The position numbers and the translations under genes are program-made. From IMG/VR virus record IMGVR_UViG_3300025816_000016, positions 1-53,112 of that record: 53,112 bases of DNA. One strand, given 5' to 3'. Numbering within the stretch: position 1 is the first letter of the stretch; every line of letters starts with the position of its first letter. Below are positions 1-6,091 of this stretch, one piece after another. This DNA is from a virus. The notes below the pieces were generated by a model. That model was not told where the DNA came from and did not search any database. It saw nothing but the letters and a program-made list of their open reading frames with translations.

Positions 1-987
1 CACGACTTTTTGTGCATGACCTAAATCTTTTGGGAGGATAAGGCTAAGATCGTCGCCCGTCTTCTCAGAGAAGTACGTAGCCCCAACAGCCAAAGCAATA
101 TCCTGCATAAGCTCGTGCTGCTTGTATCCGAAGTTTGGGGGAGGGACGTTACAGAACTTTAATCCGTTCTTCATAACATTGGCCGCTAAAGTGTTTATCA
201 TATTCACGCTACACGTTCCAATGATAAGTAGCTTCTCATTCTTCTGAACCACATCCTTCAAGACATTCTCGATCTGCATGATGTTATTTATCTCAGCATC
301 GCATACTAAAATCTTCACATCCTCAAGCACACACTCATCCTTCTTGTGGTTGTTGATGAACAAAGGGGAGCTATACCCACGGTCAACTTTAATACCCGTA
401 GTAATGTCAGCATAGGTGTCTGCCGTCTGAGAACGCTCCACCGTGACAATGCCATCCAACCCAACCTCGTTATAGGTATCCGTGATAAGCTTACCCAAAC
501 TCTTGTCGTTGTTTGCAGAGATAGTGGCTACATCCAAAAGCCTCTTGCCCGTAACCTTACGAGATCGCTTCTCTAACTTTTTAATTACCTCGTCAACCTT
601 CTCTCGGATGATACCAATGACCTCCGTAGCATTCACGTCGCCAGACATATGCTCTATGCCAGAACGAACCAAAGCTTCCGTAAGAACAATAGCCGTGGTG
701 GTTCCATCACCAGCAATGGAAGCTGTCTTGTTAGCAGCCTCCTTTACCATGCGTACAGCTATGTTCTCAACGGGATCGTATAGATCAATACTCTTAGCTA
801 CAGTGACCCCATCCTTCGTGACAGTTAATCCGCCAAGGTGGTTTGTAGATTCAATGATGACAGTCTTGCCTCGTGGGCCCAGCGTACTCTTAACTGCTTT
901 AGAGATAGCAGTGATCCCGCTGATAAGTTTTGCCCTGCCCTCTTCGTCGAAGGAAAGGTCTTTAGCAATATACCCTTGCTCTTGCAT
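1..987 (-). CDS. groEL: Phage-encoded chaperonin GroEL (Hsp60), partial
   Basis: Group I chaperonin subunit that would form an ATP-driven folding ring for phage or host proteins in the cytoplasm. The 329 visible residues are the N-terminal part; the gene runs off the left edge (family length about 540). The equatorial domain has the TLGPRGKTV region, the nucleotide-binding TKDGVTVAK segment and the ATPase motif GDGTTTA. The intermediate domain shows VATISANND, and apical-domain sequence follows. The start is ATG at 987. It lies downstream of a 36-aa gene on the same strand and probably shares its promoter. No frameshift or missing catalytic residue is visible. A host copy is unlikely because all neighbours are phage-like, although the left flank is not seen. 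Confidence 0.93.
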   Translation of the reverse strand, partial: MQEQGYIAKDLSFDEEGRAKLISGITAISKAVKSTLGPRGKTVIIESTNHLGGLTVTKDGVTVAKSIDLYDPVENIAVRMVKEAANKTASIAGDGTTTAIVLTEALVRSGIEHMSGDVNATEVIGIIREKVDEVIKKLEKRSRKVTGKRLLDVATISANNDKSLGKLITDTYNEVGLDGIVTVERSQTADTYADITTGIKVDRGYSSPLFINNHKKDECVLEDVKILVCDAEINNIMQIENVLKDVVQKNEKLLIIGTCSVNMINTLAANVMKNGLKFCNVPPPNFGYKQHELMQDIALAVGATYFSEKTGDDLSLILPKDLGHAQKVV

Positions 988-1032
988 TTGAAATAAAATT
1001 AAAGTTAGTGGAACAAATGTATAACAAAAATT

Positions 1033-1143
1033 CTATACTGAAATAAATAACAAGGAAAAAGTTAACAGGGTATAGGCGATAACTATTAGATTCAATTTGG
1101 AGTTCTCCTCCAAAGATCGATAGCGGTAAATAAGCTTCTTCAT
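1033..1143 (-). CDS. 36-aa single-pass membrane peptide upstream of groEL
   Basis: Start ATG at 1143, stop at 1033. The peptide opens with a basic/polar stretch (MKKLIYRYRSLEENSK) followed by one hydrophobic segment of about 19 residues (residues 17-36) running to the C-terminus, so it should sit in the inner membrane with its N-terminus inside. I do not recognise a family. A Bacteroidetes-type promoter core lies just upstream, and groEL starts 46 bases downstream, so the two are probably cotranscribed. It could be a small regulatory or leader peptide. Its reality rests on position, an intact frame and its membrane character only. Confidence 0.5.
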   Translation of the reverse strand: MKKLIYRYRSLEENSKLNLIVIAYTLLTFSLLFISV

Positions 1144-1161
1144 TTTAAATTAATTTGGGCG

Positions 1162-1169
1162 CAAAGATA
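1162..1169 (-). promoter_or_regulatory. Bacteroidetes-type promoter (TATCTTTG) for the groEL unit
   Basis: Reading the minus strand, TATCTTTG matches the Bacteroidetes -7 consensus TAnnTTTG and lies 18 bases before the 36-aa gene that precedes groEL. A T-rich stretch stands where the -33 TTTG should be, but that match is weak. Confidence 0.6.
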
Positions 1170-1362
1170 ATGTTAGTATGTTAAAGTTTATCTCCACTGA
1201 ACTACTATATATATTTACTACTTCTCTTTTCTTTTTTTTATTTATTTTATTGACTTTAATTTTAACATTTTAACATTAAAAGAAGTAAGAGATTAAGAAC
1301 CAATAACTTAAGAGAAAAAAGATTAACATGAGATTAACATTAGAATGACCTTAACTAACATT
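1169..1362. repeat. TAACATT repeat cluster (copy 1)
   Basis: This gene-free stretch carries TAACATT at 1263, 1271, 1335 and 1356, TAACATG at 1324, and inverted copies AATGTTA at 1169 and TATGTTA at 1177. A 24-base block (1262-1285) recurs exactly at 8770-8793 upstream of the primase-helicase. A pyrimidine-rich run precedes the block in both places. It could be a replication iteron cluster or the binding sites of a phage regulator shared by two transcription units. The rest of 1144-1422 is A/T-rich with no convincing ORF. Confidence 0.55.
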
Positions 1363-1369
1363 TTAAGGT

Positions 1370-1397
1370 AAAAAAAGGGAACCCGTTAAGATTCCCT
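1370..1397 (-). terminator. Intrinsic terminator after the 66-aa gene
   Basis: In minus-strand sense there is a hairpin of AGGGAA pairing with TTCCCT (1392-1397 with 1376-1381), followed by seven U residues. It lies 25 bases after the stop of the minus-strand 66-aa gene. Confidence 0.7.
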
Positions 1398-1422
1398 CGA
1401 TTAATGTGATGGGTATAGTGAA

Positions 1423-1623
1423 TTAAAAATTCAACTGTCTGAAGTTTTTCATGTTCTCAGCTACCTCGATTCCCTCAGCAATCTGATTAACCTTGCGGTC
1501 ATTATCTACCGCTCTTTTAATGCGAGCCGCTTTAGCGATTCCTGATTCTGATGGGTATCTGTCGTTGATCAGTCTACCATTCTTAACTCTTAATCCGTCT
1601 AAGTCTGTGAAATTTCTATCCAT
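1423..1623 (-). CDS. 66-aa basic hypothetical protein in its own transcription unit
   Basis: Start ATG at 1623. The protein is polar and rich in Arg, Lys, Asp and Asn (for example RVKNGRLINDRYPSESG and AARIKRAVDNDRK), with no membrane segment and probable short helices in the second half. I do not recognise the family. It has its own TAnnTTTG promoter (1641-1648) and its own terminator (1370-1397), so it is a monocistronic unit on the opposite strand to the early genes. That isolation suggests a small regulator or an early host-takeover peptide, but nothing in the sequence shows a DNA-binding fold. Confidence 0.65.
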   Translation of the reverse strand: MDRNFTDLDGLRVKNGRLINDRYPSESGIAKAARIKRAVDNDRKVNQIAEGIEVAENMKNFRQLNF

Positions 1624-1640
1624 AGTTTCTTTGTTTGAGA

Positions 1641-1648
1641 CAAAGGTA
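1641..1648 (-). promoter_or_regulatory. Promoter core TACCTTTG for the 66-aa gene
   Basis: The minus-strand sequence TACCTTTG matches TAnnTTTG and ends 18 bases before the ATG at 1623. Confidence 0.55.
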
Positions 1649-1788
1649 ATAAAAAAATATTAGATGTCCTGGGGTTGAGGGTTATTATAGGTCACACACG
1701 AGGTATGCGTCTGAGGAAAGTGATTTGTTTTCGAAGGGGGGGGTGATGTTTTCAAAAATTTCTTTGGAATGTTTCAGGTTTTCTGATT

Positions 1789-1818
1789 GGCTCGGCTCGG
1801 CTCGGCTCGGCTCGGCTC
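1789..1818. repeat. Six tandem copies of GGCTC
   Basis: A perfect pentanucleotide array (six units, 30 bases), with a further GGCTC close by at 1825-1829. It is G+C-rich in an A/T-rich genome. Both strands are open through it: a plus frame from 1725 to 1949 and a minus frame from 1942 to 1685 with an AEPSR-type peptide repeat. Neither frame is otherwise supported. Because the unit is not a multiple of three, gain or loss of a copy would shift either frame. The surrounding gene-poor region 1624-2131 also has a 6-base palindrome (GTTACC-T-GGTAAC, 1865-1877) and, to the right, promoter sequences. Confidence 0.8.
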
Positions 1819-2033
1819 TCATGCTCGGCTCGTTCCTTTCCTCGTTCCAGGAAAGCACCAATGTGTTACCTGGTAACCACATCTCCTCTCCTCCTTCCCC
1901 TATATTGAAGGTGAATAACCTTGTTGAGAGAGAGAGACACAAGGGCTAAAACACCAACGAACACTGACATCCACAAACGATTCACATATTTCTTAAACTT
2001 TTTTCCTCAGTGTTTGCGGGAGTTGTAGAGCAT

Positions 2034-2082
2034 TTATGCACATTTTATGCTATGTTTTGTCGAACCATAGAAGTTATGCTAT
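2034..2082. repeat. DnaA-box-like site plus TTATGCTAT repeats
   Basis: TTATGCACA at 2034-2042 matches the relaxed DnaA-box consensus TTATNCACA. TTATGCTAT follows twice, at 2045-2053 and 2074-2082, the second overlapping the promoter core. The phage encodes two proteins resembling DnaA domain IV, so these could be origin or operator sites. The match is short and could be chance in A/T-rich DNA. Confidence 0.35.
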
Positions 2083-2089
2083 ATCTTTG
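2056..2089 (+). promoter_or_regulatory. Promoter for the early gene cluster
   Basis: A -33-like TTTG (2056-2059) and a -7 core TATCTTTG (2082-2089), separated by 22 bases, precede the first early gene by 42 bases. Both elements match the Bacteroidetes promoter consensus. The following leader is A/T-rich and has no Shine-Dalgarno sequence, as is usual in this phylum. Confidence 0.7.
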
Positions 2090-2131
2090 CTTCAGAATTA
2101 AACATTTAATACTAATTTAATACACAATACC

Positions 2132-2473
2132 ATGAAAGAGTTAAACGAGTTTTTAGGCAAGTTAGATGCTTGTAAGGTCTTAGGAAGAATCGACAAGAAG
2201 ACCATCACTATCCTTTCTCCACAAGGAGATGAGTTGAGAGTCAGCTACTACATTAAGACTGACGAGAATGGTCTGATGAACGATGACCTTGTGTTCCAAG
2301 CAGTGATGACTATAGGTACGGACAAGAGATGTATGGCGCATTTCGGAGCGACAAATGGCGCGGAGAACCAAGCGATTGTGAGATGGGTACAATCTAAAGC
2401 AAGAGCGATTGAGGATGCGCGAGACGAGGAAGTGAGAGCGATAGATGATGCAGTCAGCCAATGGTTGAGATAG
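2132..2473 (+). CDS. Early protein of 113 aa, function unknown
   Basis: First gene after the early promoter; start ATG at 2132. The sequence alternates beta-strand-like segments (ITILSPQGDELRVSYYIKT) with a central GATNGAENQAIVRW stretch and ends in a highly charged helix (residues about 85-113). It has no membrane segment or Cys cluster and I do not recognise a family. Being first in the operon fits an early, abundantly made host-interaction protein. It is followed by structured RNA element copy 1. Confidence 0.75.
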   Translation: MKELNEFLGKLDACKVLGRIDKKTITILSPQGDELRVSYYIKTDENGLMNDDLVFQAVMTIGTDKRCMAHFGATNGAENQAIVRWVQSKARAIEDARDEEVRAIDDAVSQWLR

Positions 2474-2492
2474 TAACACTGATAGACCCACA

Positions 2493-2572
2493 AGCGGAGT
2501 CAGCGCGTGACTCGGAAACTCCGAGAGATGGATTCGCTCCCATCCTCCGCTCTAATTATTAACTAATCTAAT
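2493..2572 (+). ncRNA. tRNA-shaped structured intergenic element, copy 1
   Basis: A 7-bp closing stem AGCGGAG/CTCCGCT (2493-2499 with 2545-2551) encloses a small hairpin TCA-GCGCG-TGA (2500-2510), an extra hairpin CTCGGA-AAC-TCCGAG (2511-2525), and a 5-bp arm GATGG/CCATC with loop ATTCGCTC (2527-2544). This arm directly abuts the 3' strand of the closing stem, as a T-arm abuts the acceptor stem in tRNA. The closing stem and arm differ from copy 2 by compensatory changes while the loop is identical. A 21-base A/T-rich leader (2552-2572) identical in both copies then leads into the next gene. There is no anticodon arm, so it is not a normal tRNA. Confidence 0.6.
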
Positions 2573-2577
2573 TTAAG

Positions 2578-2793
2578 ATGACTTTACAAGACAAAATTTA
2601 CCACACGAACGAGATGGCTAATGCTATCCAACGCAGAGAGGAGTACTACGATATTGTAGAGACACCTATTACTACTTTCTCTAAAGTAAGACACATCGAG
2701 TTACCTACACCACAAGTTGCGGGTACGATGACACAACAACGTAGCTATGCGATGGGCAAGGCAATGGACATCCTTCAAAACTTATCACTATGA
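2578..2793 (+). CDS. 71-aa early hypothetical protein
   Basis: Start ATG at 2578, six bases after the conserved leader of the upstream RNA element. The protein is polar, with an N-terminal helix-like segment (NEMANAIQRREEYYDIVE) and a middle part rich in Pro and Thr. No motif was recognised. Its stop overlaps the start of the next gene (ATGA), indicating translational coupling. Confidence 0.65.
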   Translation: MTLQDKIYHTNEMANAIQRREEYYDIVETPITTFSKVRHIELPTPQVAGTMTQQRSYAMGKAMDILQNLSL

Positions 2794-3062
2794 ACAAAGC
2801 ACAAAACATAATGCGTCAGATATACGACACATACGCTACGTATGGAGTCTACGCAGTCGAAGGTCAAAGGACTGACACCTACCACGACCATATGCTCTAC
2901 TCATACGAACGTGCTAAGAGTCTATATGCAGAGGCTGAAGGATGTGTTGATGACGAGTATTCGATGGACGAACTATTGGACGCTTTAAACGATGAACTTA
3001 AATACATCAATCACTTCAAGAAGATTCACGTTCTCCTTGCAACAATACCTACAACAATATGA
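2790..3062 (+). CDS. 90-aa early protein, paralogue of the gene at 4783
   Basis: Start ATG at 2790, coupled by a 4-base overlap to the preceding gene. The mostly helical, acidic and aromatic-rich protein shares a pattern with the 84-aa product at 4783: Y-x-D-x-MLY-x-x-E, then EGxC, then a C-terminal HFKKIHVLLATIP resembling HIEKIRILQESIP. The shared order of motifs suggests duplication followed by divergence. The function is unknown; small acidic early proteins of phages often bind host enzymes, but nothing here shows it. Confidence 0.7.
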   Translation: MNKAQNIMRQIYDTYATYGVYAVEGQRTDTYHDHMLYSYERAKSLYAEAEGCVDDEYSMDELLDALNDELKYINHFKKIHVLLATIPTTI

Positions 3063-3079
3063 ATTTAGCATAACCAACA

Positions 3080-3147
3080 AGCAGAGTCAGTGCGTGACTC
3101 GGGGAGATTCGCTCCTCCCCTCTGCTCTAATTATTAACTAATCTAAT
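3080..3147 (+). ncRNA. tRNA-shaped structured intergenic element, copy 2
   Basis: A 7-bp closing stem AGCAGAG/CTCTGCT (3080-3086 with 3120-3126), hairpin TCA-GTGCG-TGA (3087-3097), and a 5-bp arm GGGAG/CTCCC with the same ATTCGCTC loop (3102-3119) that directly abuts the closing stem. It lacks the extra hairpin of copy 1. One pair in the closing stem and three in the arm differ from copy 1 by compensatory changes. The same 21-base leader follows at 3127-3147, before the gene at 3153. Confidence 0.6.
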
Positions 3148-3152
3148 ACACT

Positions 3153-3377
3153 ATGACAAAATCAGAATACAAACACCTTGCAAACCAACGCTCGTTTGAC
3201 TTAGAAAGAGCTATTGAACGGATAGAAAAGCAAGACGCCTTAATCAAAGACCTAAGAGAGACCATCCTTGCATATTCATCAAGAGTAAATATGTATGAAA
3301 AAAAGGTAGGTAAGCTACGCAAAAACTTAGGAGAAGAGATGGACACTATGTCTAAAATTAAAAACCTATTAAAATGA
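3153..3377 (+). CDS. 74-aa coiled-coil early protein
   Basis: Start ATG at 3153, six bases after the conserved leader. Nearly the whole protein is a charged heptad-like helix (residues 10-74; ERAIERIEKQDALIKDLRE and so on) ending in a Lys-rich tail, so a coiled coil is likely. No family was recognised. Its stop overlaps the next ATG (ATGA). Confidence 0.7.
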   Translation: MTKSEYKHLANQRSFDLERAIERIEKQDALIKDLRETILAYSSRVNMYEKKVGKLRKNLGEEMDTMSKIKNLLK

Positions 3378-3520
3378 TAACATACGACATATCAATCAAG
3401 CGTGGCAATCGCTACGTATACAAGACCAAGACGTTCAACAGCGACCTACACTTCTCAAGATGGTACGACAAGGTGAGCGCCTCAGGAGTAAAAATAATCG
3501 ACACATTTAAGAAAGCATGA
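3374..3520 (+). CDS. 48-aa basic hypothetical protein
   Basis: Start ATG at 3374 overlaps the previous stop, and the TGA overlaps the next start at 3517, so a frame is preserved exactly between two coupled genes. The product begins MITYDISIKRGNRYVYKTK, is rich in Lys and Tyr, and looks like a small beta-strand protein. No family was recognised. The double overlap is the main evidence that it is real. Confidence 0.65.
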   Translation: MITYDISIKRGNRYVYKTKTFNSDLHFSRWYDKVSASGVKIIDTFKKA

Positions 3521-3702
3521 ACACATATAAATTATTTGTAAACGGAGCGTTTCTAAACCAAACAAACAACTATACCTATGCGATGAATCGTGGATTAGGA
3601 ATAGCGATGCATCTTGGTCTTGATTTTATCAACACACAAAGCGACTCTATCATAGACAAATGGAGTGATGGAAAAAACCAAGTAATAATACAGAAATCAT
3701 GA
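3517..3702 (+). CDS. 61-aa hypothetical protein
   Basis: Start ATG at 3517, overlapping the previous stop; its own stop overlaps the next ATG at 3699. The sequence (MNTYKLFVNGAFLNQTNNYTYAMNRGLGIAMHLG) has beta strands followed by a glycine-containing helix and no membrane segment. No family was recognised. Gene coupling on both sides supports the call. Confidence 0.65.
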   Translation: MNTYKLFVNGAFLNQTNNYTYAMNRGLGIAMHLGLDFINTQSDSIIDKWSDGKNQVIIQKS

Positions 3703-4049
3703 AATACGCAAGACGATGCTCGATAACGAGCGAAGGAATGAACAAAGGTTGGGTGTGGGGAGATGGTGTCTTCTACACCAAGTATGAGAAGGATACCTTA
3801 GCTGAATGCAGAAGGGATAGGAAAGAAATTTTATCTGAGATAGATGAACTTATACCGAATAACGCACAAGACATAGAGATGTGGGATGAGTTAGAGGGAG
3901 CAATAAGTAGGGCAGAAGAGGGTAAGGAAACGGATGAAGATTTATTGCTTATAGCATATCAGCAAGACTACATATACTACACTGAATGGGAGGATGAGAG
4001 CGAATACCAATACGAAGAAGTTTACGGAGAACTAATTGAAATACAATGA
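3699..4049 (+). CDS. 116-aa acidic hypothetical protein
   Basis: Start ATG at 3699. The N-terminus is basic (MKYARRCSITSEGMNKGW). The rest is strongly acidic, with a Tyr/Glu-rich end (YYTEWEDESEYQYEEVYGEL). The central region RRDRKEILSEIDELI is probably helical. No catalytic motif was seen. The acidity could reflect DNA mimicry, but this is only a possibility. Confidence 0.65.
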   Translation: MKYARRCSITSEGMNKGWVWGDGVFYTKYEKDTLAECRRDRKEILSEIDELIPNNAQDIEMWDELEGAISRAEEGKETDEDLLLIAYQQDYIYYTEWEDESEYQYEEVYGELIEIQ

Positions 4050-4053
4050 CATT

Positions 4054-4476
4054 ATGAATAATAAAGAAAAGATACGACTCGCCTACGGCAGTACGTTAAT
4101 GGATGGAGGATACACTATATGGGATAGTCACGACGAGTGTTACAAGGGATATATCATTGGTGGAGTAGAACACGGCAGTTCGTGCGATAAGCACGGCTAC
4201 AACTCTTTCACCACACTATATGTCGAGTATGCCGTCCTGCTTACGGAAAATCTATTTAGGGAATCTCTCCTTAAATATAAGGAAGGTCTTCAAGGGGGAA
4301 CTCTAATAGAAAGAGTCTTTGCTTTTGGCACTTGGCTAAAAGGAGGGCGAATATACTTCGATGTAGTGGAGTGGGTTGAGACTAAAGGTGAGGCAGAGAA
4401 ACTTGCTATTAAACGTGGTCAGAAAGCCTACTACGATGTGTTAAACAAGAAGGATATACACCCAATAAAATTATGA
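4054..4476 (+). CDS. 140-aa hypothetical protein
   Basis: I choose the ATG at 4054; an in-frame TTG at 4036 would add six residues overlapping the previous gene and looks unlikely. The product has an aromatic/glycine-rich first half (GGYTIWDSHDECYKGYIIGGVEHG), two early Cys residues and a C-terminal helix (KGEAEKLAIKRGQKAYYDV). I cannot place it in a family. Its stop overlaps the next start. Confidence 0.65.
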   Translation: MNNKEKIRLAYGSTLMDGGYTIWDSHDECYKGYIIGGVEHGSSCDKHGYNSFTTLYVEYAVLLTENLFRESLLKYKEGLQGGTLIERVFAFGTWLKGGRIYFDVVEWVETKGEAEKLAIKRGQKAYYDVLNKKDIHPIKL

Positions 4477-4781
4477 ATATAACAAACAAAATTATAGCCT
4501 ACGAGATGGGTAAGTTAAACGATGTCGATAGCTTAGAGTTATTCTCTGAGTTAATCAGATCGGGCATGGCTTGGACATTACAAGGTCATTATGGAAGGAC
4601 TGCTACGTCTTATATAAACGAAGGATATATAGATGGAGATGGTGAAATAATCCACGACATAGTAGGTGATGACAAACCTATGTGTGCTAATTGTGGAGAG
4701 TACGAAGTAGAGGTTGAAGGTCAGCCTTGCTCTAAAGAATGTCGCGATGAGTACATCGCAGACTGGTTAACTGAAAGATAA
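4473..4781 (+). CDS. 102-aa protein with a C-terminal zinc-ribbon-like motif
   Basis: Start ATG at 4473. The first half has the pattern ELFSELIRSGMAWTLQGHYGRTA, which I recognise as a common small-phage-protein segment of unknown function. The second half carries CANCGEYEVEVEGQPCSKEC, a CxxC...CxxxC arrangement that could bind zinc (residues about 70-90). A nucleic-acid or protein-binding role is possible. It is followed after one base by the next gene. Confidence 0.7.
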   Translation: MNITNKIIAYEMGKLNDVDSLELFSELIRSGMAWTLQGHYGRTATSYINEGYIDGDGEIIHDIVGDDKPMCANCGEYEVEVEGQPCSKECRDEYIADWLTER

Positions 4782-4782
4782 A

Positions 4783-5037
4783 ATGAATATACACAAAAAA
4801 AGAGTGAACACGCTCAATAAAAAGTGTTGGGATATCTTCAATGAGTATGGAGGATATGACTACAACGATGAGATGCTATACCAACTTGAGGGATTAGCAG
4901 ACTCTGAAGGTGAATGTATGAACGAAGAAGACTGGGAGAATATGGTAAAGGAAACCGAGACTACCTACACATGGTTCAAGCACATAGAAAAGATCCGAAT
5001 CTTACAAGAGAGCATACCCGAATCTTTATACTGCTGA
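4783..5037 (+). CDS. 84-aa early protein, paralogue of the gene at 2790
   Basis: Start ATG at 4783. It shares with the 90-aa product at 2790 an internal YNDEMLYQLEG segment, an acidic EGEC-type middle and the terminal FKHIEKIRILQESIP, in the same order. It is acidic and helical with several Trp and Tyr residues. The function is unknown. The two copies sit 1.7 kb apart within one operon. Confidence 0.7.
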   Translation: MNIHKKRVNTLNKKCWDIFNEYGGYDYNDEMLYQLEGLADSEGECMNEEDWENMVKETETTYTWFKHIEKIRILQESIPESLYC

Positions 5038-5038
5038 T

Positions 5039-5170
5039 ATGAAAGAACAAATCAAAGGGTTAATTGAGTACGCCAAAAACCCAAAGTACTCAGAAGAGGG
5101 AGATAACTATTTATCTGATGGGCAGATGTTAGACATTATCCTCGAACAATTAGAAAAATTAGTAAAATGA
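5039..5170 (+). CDS. 43-aa hypothetical protein
   Basis: Start ATG at 5039, one base after the preceding stop; its TGA overlaps the next ATG at 5167. The product (MKEQIKGLIEYAKNPKYSEEG, then a helix ending ILEQLEKLVK) is a short two-helix peptide. It exactly fills the space between two coupled genes, which supports its reality. No family was recognised. Confidence 0.6.
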   Translation: MKEQIKGLIEYAKNPKYSEEGDNYLSDGQMLDIILEQLEKLVK

Positions 5171-5376
5171 AACACTACAATGGAAGCGAACTCCTATGGA
5201 GCATAGAGGATGTCCAAGCACAAGCAGACAACCTTGACATAGAGTTAAATGTAGAAGAGTCGGAGAACATCCTTACCTCTACGTTTAAGGACAATGAATA
5301 CCTAATGCAACTCATCAACGAGATGATTACCGATAGCATATTAACCTTTAACGCATTAAGAAATAATGAACAATAA
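5167..5376 (+). CDS. 69-aa acidic hypothetical protein
   Basis: Start ATG at 5167, overlapping the previous stop. The sequence contains an acidic VEESENILTSTFKDNEYL segment and is probably all helical. No motif was recognised. Its end overlaps the next gene by 11 bases. Confidence 0.6.
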   Translation: MKHYNGSELLWSIEDVQAQADNLDIELNVEESENILTSTFKDNEYLMQLINEMITDSILTFNALRNNEQ

Positions 5377-5632
5377 CAAACTAATAGCAGAATTTATGGG
5401 GTACGAAGTGAAGTATGACAAATGCTATTCGCCTAAGCATAATGATGGAACGATTGCACCAATGCAATTCGATAGCTCATGGGATTGGTTGATACCCGTA
5501 GTAAATAAGATTGAGATGGAGTGTGAAGGCGTACCACTTCAACTTATAGACATTAGTTTCTACGATGAGATACATGAAGTGTATTGGGCGGTAGTAGAAT
5601 TTATTAAAACATATAACGATGAAAAAAACTGA
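5366..5632 (+). CDS. 88-aa hypothetical protein with a widespread phage pattern
   Basis: Start ATG at 5366. The pattern NNKLIAEFMGYE ... SSWDWLIPVVNKIE ... YWAVVEFIKTYN is one I recognise from many small proteins of Bacteroidetes phages. It may be related to the phage ABA-sandwich type, with a single alpha-beta-alpha fold. The biochemical role is unknown. It overlaps its neighbours by 11 and 14 bases. Confidence 0.7.
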   Translation: MNNNKLIAEFMGYEVKYDKCYSPKHNDGTIAPMQFDSSWDWLIPVVNKIEMECEGVPLQLIDISFYDEIHEVYWAVVEFIKTYNDEKN

Positions 5633-5885
5633 AGAATTAATTAAGGAGGTGGCGCGAGAAATAGTCATGCTCTTGATAGAAAAGAACAAAGCGTATGGAG
5701 ATACCGCTAACGATCCGCCAAAGATATTTTCTAAGCTATCAGCTAAGGAAGGAATCTTAGCGAGGATAGACGATAAGTTAAGCAGAATAAAAACTGTTGG
5801 CTTGAATGATAAGACAGAGGATACTCTGTTAGATTTAATAGGATACCTAATTCTTTATAGAGTACAATGTAAAAAAGATGAGTAA
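5619..5885 (+). CDS. 88-aa protein resembling DUF1599/DUF6378 nucleotide-associated proteins
   Basis: Start ATG at 5619. The segment KNKAYGDTANDPPKIFSKLS followed by a basic helix and EDTLLDLIGYLILY resembles small phage proteins of the DUF1599/DUF6378 type, distantly like all-alpha NTP pyrophosphohydrolases (MazG-like), where acidic residues on two helices bind metal. If so, it would act on nucleotides during early metabolism. The E...D-L-I-G-Y pattern in the last helix is the clearest feature. The assignment to a named family is from memory and unsearched. Confidence 0.6.
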   Translation: MKKTEELIKEVAREIVMLLIEKNKAYGDTANDPPKIFSKLSAKEGILARIDDKLSRIKTVGLNDKTEDTLLDLIGYLILYRVQCKKDE

Positions 5886-6030
5886 AGAACAGACAATCAA
5901 GAACCAAGCTAAGGTTATCAAGGAACTTTGGGGTGAGTTACAAACCCTCAAGCGCATACTGATCGATGAGTACCCATTGCAATGGCGTGACATACAAACC
6001 AAACTACCTCCGTATGTCCAACAAGAGTAA
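5878..6030 (+). CDS. 50-aa hypothetical protein, last of the first early cluster
   Basis: Start ATG at 5878, overlapping the previous gene by 8 bases; stop TAA at 6028-6030. It is helical and basic (KEQTIKNQAKVIKELWGELQ) and ends LPPYVQQE. No family was recognised. A regulatory gap of about 170 bases follows. Confidence 0.6.
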   Translation: MSKEQTIKNQAKVIKELWGELQTLKRILIDEYPLQWRDIQTKLPPYVQQE

Positions 6031-6033
6031 ATA

Positions 6034-6091
6034 ACTGAACACCTTTGGTACAAAAAGTGAACACGACTGATACATTTGTACCAATAGTGAA
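6034..6091 (+). repeat. Imperfect direct repeat with a TTTGTACC inverted motif (operator-like)
   Basis: Two units of about 28 bases (from 6034 and from 6066) share ACTGA...TTTG(G)TAC...AGTGAA. Between them GGTACAAA (6047-6054) and TTTGTACC (6075-6082) form a perfect 8-base inverted repeat overlapping a promoter core at 6071-6078. TTTGTACC recurs at 6171-6178 within a second promoter core. This is the arrangement expected of operator sites over tandem promoters. Confidence 0.5.
6071..6078 (+). promoter_or_regulatory. Promoter core TACATTTG, first of two tandem promoters
   Basis: TACATTTG matches TAnnTTTG. A TTTG at 6044-6047 stands 23 bases upstream as the -33 element. The core overlaps one arm of the GGTACAAA/TTTGTACC inverted repeat. 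Confidence 0.55.

Noticed and set aside
482-991. 169-aa plus-strand frame opposite groEL
   Set aside because: It is the antisense shadow of a clear GroEL coding sequence and has no protein-like motif.
1685-1949. Overlapping frames on both strands through the GGCTC array
   Set aside because: They are low-complexity, composition-driven peptides without a promoter-linked start, so the array is annotated but not a gene.
2493-3126. The two structured elements as true tRNA genes
   Set aside because: There is no anticodon arm in copy 2 and the T-loop-like sequence has eight bases, so they are called tRNA-shaped only.
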